A stretch of DNA of 64,000 nt from CAJCIW01 sp963833965 (GTDB lineage: Bacteria > Chlamydiota > Chlamydiia > Chlamydiales > Rhabdochlamydiaceae): positions 496,001 through 560,000 of the forward strand of contig CAWHZZ010000003.1 in assembly GCA_963833965.1 (NCBI GenBank), given 5' to 3'. Shown here in pieces: positions 53,822 to 61,059 of the stretch. The notes below the pieces were generated by a model, which had not been told where the DNA came from, searched no databases, and worked only from the letters and a program-made list of their open reading frames with translations. Each line of letters starts with the position of its first letter. Within the stretch, counting starts at the first letter, position 1. Both the position numbers and the translations under genes were made by a program.

Positions 53822-53892
53822 TAGGGAGCGTTCTCAAAAGTTTTTGGAGTAATTTCTGGCGTGAAAGCTCGAAATTGTCTCAAGAATTTTTG

Positions 53893-54414
53893 TTAAGGAC
53901 CATCAGGAAGATTGTCATGGAGGCGGCGGCGCTCCCGCTCCTCTTTTTCCTCTTTGCGGCGCTGCCGCCGTCTATCCGCCTCCTCATAACGGCGCTTTTC
54001 GATCGCGGTTTCCGGCATCAAAGGCGGGACCTCGACCGGCTGGCAATACTCATCGACAGCGACAAAGGTAAAATAAGCGGAGAGGATATGTTTGCGCTCG
54101 CCGGTTTTGTAATGCTCCGCCATCACTCGGACCCCAATCTCCATCGAGGTGCGCCATGCGCGGTTGATGGCGGCGCGAAAGACGAGGATGTCTCCCCTTC
54201 TGGCCGGCGCTAAAAAATGCATCGAATCGACCGAGACTGTGACGCAAATCTTCTCGGAATGCCTTTCAGCGACGACCAAGGCGACCCTATCTAGAATCCC
54301 CATCACAAGTCCCCCAAAGACAGTATCATTGGAATTCAAGTCATTGGGAAAAACTTTATAGGTTTGGTCGTTGATCGCCGACTCAGAGACCTTCTTAGGT
54401 TTCAACTGCACCAC
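53893..54414 (-). CDS. Acyl-CoA thioesterase (hotdog fold, YciA/BFIT type)
   Basis: A 173-residue protein starting at GTG 54414. The hotdog domain covers about residues 17-125: NDLNSNDTVFGGLVMGILDRVALVVAERH (substrate and catalytic helix), VTVSVDSMHFLAPARRGDILVFRAAINRAWRTSMEIGVRV, then HILSAYFTFVAVDE. The last 35 residues are an unusual highly charged Arg/Glu tail (KRRYEEADRRRQRRKEEKEE). The family hydrolyses acyl-CoA esters in the cytosol. It converges on the IS630 relic. Confidence 0.88.
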   Translation of the reverse strand: MVQLKPKKVSESAINDQTYKVFPNDLNSNDTVFGGLVMGILDRVALVVAERHSEKICVTVSVDSMHFLAPARRGDILVFRAAINRAWRTSMEIGVRVMAEHYKTGERKHILSAYFTFVAVDEYCQPVEVPPLMPETAIEKRRYEEADRRRQRRKEEKEERERRRLHDNLPDGP

Positions 54415-54500
54415 GGCACTCTCAATTTGTAATCTTTATTTTAATATACCATTAATTCCATAACCTTGCTTATAATTTTTTCCTTTATCCGGAGACACCT

Positions 54501-54938
54501 ATGGCTGTGCGATTAGGTACCATTATTCCTCCCTACCATGTCAACTATTCCTCTCCTCCTGCGCCCACCGGCGTCCCTTTTTTTCTGAATAATTTTGCGA
54601 TTGGACTGCTTCAGCTCGCGATCTTTGATTATGAACATTGGGTGACGACAGACAACCCCGACCAAGAGCGAGAATTATTTTGCATTGACGCCAGCGTGGA
54701 CGACACCCGAACGGCTCAAGGAAGTATTGCAATGACGACGAACAATTTGTATCTTGTCAGGGCTTATTTCGAAGGGGGTGAAAATATCGACCTGATCATT
54801 CAAAAGTCTGATAAGCATGAAGTCATCCATTTACAAATTGTCACGATCGAGGGGTCCCCCGCGTTCGAGCATAATAACACCTATCAATTCCTTTCTCTAA
54901 GAGAGGCTAACCGCCTCATCAATAGGATGGAGAATTAA
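54501..54938 (+). CDS. Small hypothetical protein
   Basis: A 145-residue protein with GGAGA seven bases before the ATG. The N-terminus is MAVRLGTIIPPYHVNYSSPP, followed by a short hydrophobic part (FFLNNFAIGLLQLAIF). The C-terminal 90 residues look like a beta-rich fold (LYLVRAYFEGGENIDLIIQK, HLQIVTIEGSPAF). No family is recognised. It lies 60 bases upstream of glmS in the same direction. Confidence 0.65.
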   Translation: MAVRLGTIIPPYHVNYSSPPAPTGVPFFLNNFAIGLLQLAIFDYEHWVTTDNPDQERELFCIDASVDDTRTAQGSIAMTTNNLYLVRAYFEGGENIDLIIQKSDKHEVIHLQIVTIEGSPAFEHNNTYQFLSLREANRLINRMEN

Positions 54939-54998
54939 CCTGTACCTAGATGATTCCTTTTGTTATGCTTCCAATTGAATAGTAATCAGAGTTTTACC

Positions 54999-56831
54999 AT
55001 GTGCGGCATCTTCGGCTACATCGGCCCTCGTAACCCGGCCAGCGTCTGTTTGACTGGGCTCAAACAACTCGAGTATCGCGGATATGATTCTTCGGGTCTT
55101 GCCGGCATCCTCGAAGGCAAGATTTTCGCCTGCAAGGCTGTTGGGAAGATCCCCTCTCTCGAAAATGCTCTCAAGGAGCAGCCGCTGCGCCTCGATCTCG
55201 CCATTTCCCACACTCGCTGGGCCACTCACGGGGAGCCCACCCAAGAAAATGCCCATCCCCACATCGATGAGACAGATTCGATCGCCGTCGTCCACAACGG
55301 CATCATCGAAAACCACTACAGCTTAAGGGAAAAACTGAAAAACGCTGGCAGGAAATTCTATTCCGATACCGATACCGAAGTCATCGCCCAGCTGATTTCC
55401 CACTATTATGAAGGCGAGTTCCTCCCCGCCGTGCAGAAAGCCCTCGCCGAGCTACGCGGTTTCTGGGGCATCGCCGTCATCCACAAAGACCACCCGCATC
55501 AGATCATCGCCGCCGCGCGGGAAAATCCGATCGCGATCGGGATCAACACCTCTCGCGCCGAAGCGTTTGTCTCTTCGGACGCCAATGCGTTTGGCGAATC
55601 GAACCTCGACGTGATGTTTTTGCGCAGCGACGAAATCGCCCTTATTTCTCCCGAAAAAATCGAAGTGTTCGACCAAAGCTTTACCCCTGTCCAAAAAAAT
55701 ACCCAACGCCTAGAAAGCGATTCTGCAGCCATTTCCAAAAACGGCTACGCGCATTTCATGCTCAAAGAGATCTTCGAGCAACCGCAAACCGTCCAACAAG
55801 CCTTCCACAATCGCTTGATCCCTGATTTCGGCACGGCAGAGTTTGAAAGCCTCACCTTCACCCCCACCGAGCTTCTCTCTATCCGCCGCATCCTCATTCT
55901 CGCCTGCGGAACCTCTTGGCATGCCGGGCAAATCGCCGCATCCCTACTCGAAGACAAGGCCCGCATCACGACCCACGCCGAGATCGCCTCAGAATTCCGC
56001 TACAAGAATCCGATCATCTCAGAGGACACCCTCGTCATAGCTATCAGCCAGTCTGGCGAGACCCTCGACACCATCGCCGCCGTGCGAGAGGTCAAGAGCA
56101 AAGGAGCTAAGGTTCTAGGCATCTGCAACATCCGCAATTCCACCCTCACCCGCGAAGCCGACTGCACCCTTTTCCTGCGCGCCGGGCCCGAAATCAGCGT
56201 TTGCTCCACAAAGGCATTCACAAGCCAGCTCACCGTTCTCTCACTTTTCACTCTTCTCATGGCTCGCCTTCGCCACATGAGCAAAGAAGAGGGACAAGCG
56301 TTCCTTTCCGAAATTCAGGGCCTTCCCGACAAGATCGAGCAAGTGCTCCACCAAAGCGCAAATATCCAAACCCTCGCCAAAAAATACGCCCGCTACCAAA
56401 GCTTCTTCTACCTTGGCCGTCACTACATGTTCACCGCCAGCCTAGAGGCCGCCCTTAAACTCAAGGAGATCAGCTACATCAACGCACAGGGTTATCCTGC
56501 CGGTGAGATGAAACATGGGCCCATCGCCCTCATCGACCCCAACCTCGCTGTCATCGGCATGTGCGGCAACAAACGCACCCTTGAAAAGATGCTCAGCAAT
56601 CTCATGGAAGTCAAAGCCCGAGGCGGCCCAATCCTGGCCTTCGCCCCCGAAGGCACTCCCGAAGTGGACAAAATCGCCACCGACGTGCTTTGGCTCCCCC
56701 ACATCTGCGATGAACTGGCCGGCATCATCTATTCCGTGGCCAGCCAGCTTTTGGCCTACTATATTGCGCTTGAGCTGGGCACAGATATCGATCAGCCCCG
56801 CAACCTGGCCAAATCCGTCACCGTCGAATGA
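54999..56831 (+). CDS. glmS: Glutamine-fructose-6-phosphate aminotransferase
   Basis: A 610-residue enzyme making glucosamine-6-phosphate from fructose-6-phosphate and glutamine, the first step to UDP-GlcNAc for lipid A and peptidoglycan. The start is ATG 54999, because the next residue, Cys, must be the free N-terminal nucleophile of the Ntn domain (MCGIFGYIG). In-frame codons back to 54960 would block it. SHTRWATHGEPT, HNGIIEN and DTDTEVIAQLI belong to the glutaminase domain. The two SIS domains show ACGTSWHAG, SQSGETLDTI, CSTKAFTSQ and EMKHGPIALID. The C-terminus PRNLAKSVTVE is canonical. No glmS ribozyme is visible upstream. Confidence 0.97.
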   Translation: MCGIFGYIGPRNPASVCLTGLKQLEYRGYDSSGLAGILEGKIFACKAVGKIPSLENALKEQPLRLDLAISHTRWATHGEPTQENAHPHIDETDSIAVVHNGIIENHYSLREKLKNAGRKFYSDTDTEVIAQLISHYYEGEFLPAVQKALAELRGFWGIAVIHKDHPHQIIAAARENPIAIGINTSRAEAFVSSDANAFGESNLDVMFLRSDEIALISPEKIEVFDQSFTPVQKNTQRLESDSAAISKNGYAHFMLKEIFEQPQTVQQAFHNRLIPDFGTAEFESLTFTPTELLSIRRILILACGTSWHAGQIAASLLEDKARITTHAEIASEFRYKNPIISEDTLVIAISQSGETLDTIAAVREVKSKGAKVLGICNIRNSTLTREADCTLFLRAGPEISVCSTKAFTSQLTVLSLFTLLMARLRHMSKEEGQAFLSEIQGLPDKIEQVLHQSANIQTLAKKYARYQSFFYLGRHYMFTASLEAALKLKEISYINAQGYPAGEMKHGPIALIDPNLAVIGMCGNKRTLEKMLSNLMEVKARGGPILAFAPEGTPEVDKIATDVLWLPHICDELAGIIYSVASQLLAYYIALELGTDIDQPRNLAKSVTVE

Positions 56832-56958
56832 CTCTAAGCCCCTAATATCCAAGTCTTTACGCACTTAATCTCTTTATAAAATATTTAATATAATCCCTTT
56901 TAAATAAACATTTAATTAGATATAATTAAAATTATATAGTTAATAAAAAGGTAGTTTT

Positions 56959-59346
56959 ATGTCGCAGCCAGGTAATGGTGTCTCTTCTTCATCAAATGTA
57001 CCCATCCCACCAAGTGATACTCTTCACATAGTTGCCTCAGAAATAACAGCTCAAAATAAAGTGCATGTGACTTTAAACAATGGCCGTACCTATGAAATCA
57101 CAGTTCATCAAGGTCAAAAAGAAGTTTCCGGAGCTTTACCATCCGCTGAATGGAAGAGAATCTATGACAAAATTTTCCAGTATTTCGAAGCTGCAACGGG
57201 AAAACGTGAGTTTGTAAGCACACAAATTACACTTAGGGGTGCTTCCGCCATTACCTCCGCTGCCGATTTAGAAACTAAAAATGTCAGAATCGTCGGTGAA
57301 CCTAGTGCCATCGCTTATGACGACGCCGGAAATCAGCAATCAATCAGATTACCAGAAAGGTCCCAAAGTGTTGCCTTTAACCGGCTAGAGCAACTAGCGA
57401 ACAACTATCGAGGACAAGCAACCTACTCCCCTGTAGCTGCTTCAGCAGCTCCACAGCCATACGAAAATATCATCGAAGACGATCGATTAAAGATCTGTGA
57501 TGGGAGATCACATACTGTAGTAAGTGCACCTGCACCGGCGCCAGCTCCAGCCCCCGGTGCTGCGCAAGCACCACCACCTCCGCAACTTCCTCAAGACCTC
57601 CCGCATGCTTATCATGCCTTAGCAGATCAGCTCAGCAAAATGCCTAAACTAGGCTTCACTAATTGGAACGGACAGCCAGTAGAGACAATTGTTAACGAAC
57701 TTTGCACTGAAATTCCTGCTCACATCCATACAATAATGGCCGGACCAATACCTGCTCAACAACAATGGGTCGAAAGCAATATTAGGGACATCTCTAAATC
57801 CTTAAATGATGCTAGATTGTCCGATAAACTAAGATTGTTATATGCATTAGGAAAACATAACACAACACGTAGAACTCATAATCTACCAGAAATTACCTCT
57901 GCTACTCTCGATATCTGGTGTACTAAAAGTTCCTCCACTTGTACTCCCAATGAAAAGGCAACACTAGTTGATATATATACTCATTATATTTCGGATAGAA
58001 GGAGTAAATTCGTTGGTACAACATTTTTTAAAATATTTGTAGAAATTCATGAAGGTGTAACCAAGCAAGATCAATTCCAAATCGTCCTCATTCGTGAGAA
58101 CGCAGACGGGACAAAATATGCGACATCCTTTCCAGATAGAGATATCGAAACCGACAAATGTGCTTTTATTCATATCGATGCTGTAGGGAAATATTCATCC
58201 TACGACAGAGGAGCAAATCCGACCGGTGCGCTCCCTGATCTAAATAATAAAAAACCTGTCAGTTCTACTTTACGCGTAAAAAAGACTCCAATTGCAGCAG
58301 CGGAACCTGTCACATACATGCCTCTTGCACCATCAACCATTCCATCGCTGTCTTCTCCTCCTAGCGCGGCACCGATTTCAGCGCCTGCTGCTGCGGCAGC
58401 TCCTCCACGCGAGCCAACACCTGAGGAGTTTGAGACCATTGAAGTTGATGCTAGAGGCAATTGTTTAGATAAATCCGTTGCCTATCAAATCATGAAAAAA
58501 CAAGGCATTGAGAACCCCAAAGCTTCTGATCAACAAGGAAAACTCGAGGAAACTGCGAGAGGATTTAGAACCGAAACTGCTAGATATATTCGCGAAACAG
58601 CAGCATTGAATGACGATATCAAATTTATGGATCTTCTTGCTATTAGCATTGGTGATATGACTGAATCTGTACCGGACAATATTCGTACAATTCTCAGTCA
58701 AGGTAAACGTGCATCATCTAATCTAGAGGAGGCTCGAATTGCTAAAGACACCTTGAGACAATTTTATGCAACTCATATTGTGAAGGCTTCTAGTTATCTC
58801 GACAGCCCATTCCTTTTTGCTCTTACAAAACTAAACCCTGATCTCAATATAGTGGTAATGCGCGGCACTGAAATTCAGGTGAAATTCCCCTTGGAAGGAA
58901 TATTAAACATAAATAACACGATGTTTATCAATTACAACGGAACTAATCACCATAGAGCAATCGATAAAAACAATGAAAACAATAAGACAAAAATTGCCAA
59001 GGTATTCGTACAAGACTTTATGAATTATGTCGCCCTAGCAAATTCCGATCCTCGTATCATCAAAGAAAAGTTGCGACAAATGAAGCAAGAAAACCTTCAA
59101 GCGTACGGAATAATTGCCCGACTAATTTATGATAACGACGTGGCATCTTGGGAGCGAAGTCACTATCTAGACAAACCGGGCACGATATCGCTTACAGATC
59201 ATATGACAGGGAGAACATATCATCCTGGTGAATATGCTGAGTTCAGAATTGATACCGCTCGTGAAGATGAATTAAAGACCCTTTTAGTAAATTTGGCTGA
59301 CAATATTCGCAATCTAGCCACTCTTCGGGAAGCGCCTCGCGGCTAA
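56959..59346 (+). CDS. OTU-domain cysteine protease candidate (deubiquitinase-like effector)
   Basis: A 795-residue protein. AAGG precedes the ATG. Residues 1-160 are beta-rich, and Pro/Ala-rich linkers lie at about 190-210 and 448-490. The OTU-like domain covers about 490-670. It has IEVDARGNCLDKSVAYQ with Asp497 and Cys502 (family pattern DGNCLFRAVA), then late in the domain LNIVVMRG, and INYNGTNHHRAID with His664/His665 (family pattern NHY/HY). OTU proteases cleave ubiquitin chains, and chlamydial members act on host ubiquitin. Asp, Cys and His are in the right order and at normal distances. Residues 675-795 form an extra helical tail. It is AT-rich compared with glmS and has no signal peptide. 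Confidence 0.72.
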   Translation: MSQPGNGVSSSSNVPIPPSDTLHIVASEITAQNKVHVTLNNGRTYEITVHQGQKEVSGALPSAEWKRIYDKIFQYFEAATGKREFVSTQITLRGASAITSAADLETKNVRIVGEPSAIAYDDAGNQQSIRLPERSQSVAFNRLEQLANNYRGQATYSPVAASAAPQPYENIIEDDRLKICDGRSHTVVSAPAPAPAPAPGAAQAPPPPQLPQDLPHAYHALADQLSKMPKLGFTNWNGQPVETIVNELCTEIPAHIHTIMAGPIPAQQQWVESNIRDISKSLNDARLSDKLRLLYALGKHNTTRRTHNLPEITSATLDIWCTKSSSTCTPNEKATLVDIYTHYISDRRSKFVGTTFFKIFVEIHEGVTKQDQFQIVLIRENADGTKYATSFPDRDIETDKCAFIHIDAVGKYSSYDRGANPTGALPDLNNKKPVSSTLRVKKTPIAAAEPVTYMPLAPSTIPSLSSPPSAAPISAPAAAAAPPREPTPEEFETIEVDARGNCLDKSVAYQIMKKQGIENPKASDQQGKLEETARGFRTETARYIRETAALNDDIKFMDLLAISIGDMTESVPDNIRTILSQGKRASSNLEEARIAKDTLRQFYATHIVKASSYLDSPFLFALTKLNPDLNIVVMRGTEIQVKFPLEGILNINNTMFINYNGTNHHRAIDKNNENNKTKIAKVFVQDFMNYVALANSDPRIIKEKLRQMKQENLQAYGIIARLIYDNDVASWERSHYLDKPGTISLTDHMTGRTYHPGEYAEFRIDTAREDELKTLLVNLADNIRNLATLREAPRG

Positions 59347-59477
59347 AGATGACAAAAACTCGGGCACCCCTTAAAGTGCGAACTGAAATAGGGTGTTGCA
59401 AAACTGCTTTTCCTCTAGAAAAGATCCTTTTATAGAGGGAAATGAGCTTTGCAATGCCCTCTAGGGGCGCAGGGGTT

Positions 59478-60935
59478 ATGAAATACCGGACAAAGCTTTA
59501 TTTATCATTGGCTGGTACTGCCCTCATTAGCTCTATCTGCGGGTTTGGGGTTCTTCTTTTCCAGTTTCGCGATCATGTCATTGAAGATGAACAAACAAAA
59601 GTCATGACGATTGCGGCGACCATTGCCGCGCTCATCGACCCAGAGCTTTTAAAACAGATCAATTCGCACGCCGATCAAAATAATCCGGCCTACGAAATTC
59701 TAAAAGAAGACCTCATTAAAATCAGAGACGCCAACCGCAGGCCCGATATTTACATTGCCTACATTTATGCGATGAAGCCGAATCCCGCTAAGTCGGGGCA
59801 GTTTATCTATGCTGTAGACTCCGAAAGGGATCCTCGTCAGATGTACAGCCCTGGCGATGCTGTCGATGATACTTTTACTCTTACCTTCATTAATCATTTA
59901 CGAGACTATTATTCGACGGGAAAGTTTGTCACCGACCAGTATGGAAATTGGATCTCAGGTTTTGCTCCTGTTTTTGATAAAGAAGGCAATTACGTCGGGA
60001 CCATCGGGGCCGACATTTCTCTGCAGAGATACCTCGTTGTCCTGAAAAGTTTTCTCGAATATTTCTTGATCGCCTTTACCGCTTCCTTGGCTTTCGCTTT
60101 GGCAGGGGGATATCTGCTTGCGCGCAGAATTAGCATCTCGCTTCGCTCTTTGCTCATCTGCGTGCGCGAGATCGGCTCTGGCAATTTAAACTTCGAAGCC
60201 TCGCTGGAAACGCACGATGAATTTGAGATGCTCGCCGATGAGATCAACGCGATGACTCAGGGCTTAAGGGAAAGAGAGCGCTTAAAATTGAATTTCGCCA
60301 GGTACGTCTCCCAGCACGTAATGGAGAAGATTCTAAAAGCTGAGACGATCGCCAAACTAGAGGGAGAGCGCCGCAAAATCACCGTTCTATTCTCCGACAT
60401 CCGCCAATTTACCCGCCTTGCTGAGGGGCTTCCTCCGGAACAGGTGGTGTCTCTTCTCAACGAGTACTTTGAGGTGATGCTCGATGAAATCTTTAAATAT
60501 CAGGGAACGTTGGACAAATTTTTGGGCGATGGGATCATGGTCGAATTCGGCGCCCCATTGGATGATGCCGTTCAAGAAAAGCATGCCGTCTCAGCGGCGG
60601 TGGGGATGCAGAAAGCTCTGACGAAACTGATTGAAAAATGGAAAAGAGAAGGCAAGCCGGAAGTGTCGATGGGGATCGGAATCCACACAGGACTTGCTAT
60701 CGTGGGAAATATCGGCTCAGAGAAGAGGATCGAGTACACCGCTGTCGGCGACACGGTCAACATCGCGGCGCGGCTCGAACAAGCGACAAAACTCCTGAAA
60801 AAATCGATATTGATCAGCGAAATGACCTATTCGGCCGTGAAAGATGAATTTAAGGCGACCTCGCTTGGGCCGATGATCCTGCCCGGGCGCAAAGAGGCGA
60901 TCACCATTTACGCGATCGAGATTGACAACCCTTGA
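59478..60935 (+). CDS. Membrane-bound class III adenylate/guanylate cyclase with extracytoplasmic sensor and HAMP
   Basis: A 485-residue sensor enzyme from ATG 59478 (AGGGG just upstream; ATG 59442 is also possible). One helix (about residues 8-26, LSLAGTALISSICGFGVLLF) is followed by a 170-residue extracytoplasmic domain with a Cache-like end (NWISGFAPVFDKEGNYVGTIGADIS). A second helix and a HAMP linker follow (ISLRSLLICVREIGSGNLNFEASLETHDEFEMLADEIN). The catalytic domain has VLFSDIRQFTRL (metal Asp), DKFLGDGIMVEFG (second metal Asp), GIGIHTGLAIVGNIGS and GDTVNIAARLEQ (transition-state Asn and Arg). It converts ATP or GTP to the cyclic nucleotide in response to an outside signal. Confidence 0.92.
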   Translation: MKYRTKLYLSLAGTALISSICGFGVLLFQFRDHVIEDEQTKVMTIAATIAALIDPELLKQINSHADQNNPAYEILKEDLIKIRDANRRPDIYIAYIYAMKPNPAKSGQFIYAVDSERDPRQMYSPGDAVDDTFTLTFINHLRDYYSTGKFVTDQYGNWISGFAPVFDKEGNYVGTIGADISLQRYLVVLKSFLEYFLIAFTASLAFALAGGYLLARRISISLRSLLICVREIGSGNLNFEASLETHDEFEMLADEINAMTQGLRERERLKLNFARYVSQHVMEKILKAETIAKLEGERRKITVLFSDIRQFTRLAEGLPPEQVVSLLNEYFEVMLDEIFKYQGTLDKFLGDGIMVEFGAPLDDAVQEKHAVSAAVGMQKALTKLIEKWKREGKPEVSMGIGIHTGLAIVGNIGSEKRIEYTAVGDTVNIAARLEQATKLLKKSILISEMTYSAVKDEFKATSLGPMILPGRKEAITIYAIEIDNP

Positions 60936-60984
60936 ATATCTCAGTGATTGTTGATACCCTAATCATCTGATCGGAGGAGGCAAT

Positions 60985-61047
60985 ATGTCTAAACCACAGC
61001 ATCAGTATTTTTTTTACTTCGCTCTGGCAGCAAGGGCGAATAGATAA
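60985..61047 (+). CDS. Possible 20-residue leader peptide
   Basis: The frame MSKPQHQYFFYFALAARANR follows a strong ribosome binding site (GGAGGAGG, four bases before the ATG). It ends 12 bases before the ATG of the AsmA-like gene, which has its own GGAGG. The spacing suggests a translated leader that could couple to or tune the downstream gene. It is too short for further evidence. Confidence 0.4.
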   Translation: MSKPQHQYFFYFALAARANR

Positions 61048-61059
61048 GGAGGTACCCAT

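Noticed and set aside
54939..54998. glmS ribozyme upstream of glmS
   Set aside because: The 60-base gap is too short and lacks the pseudoknot core sequences; there is no sign of the ribozyme.
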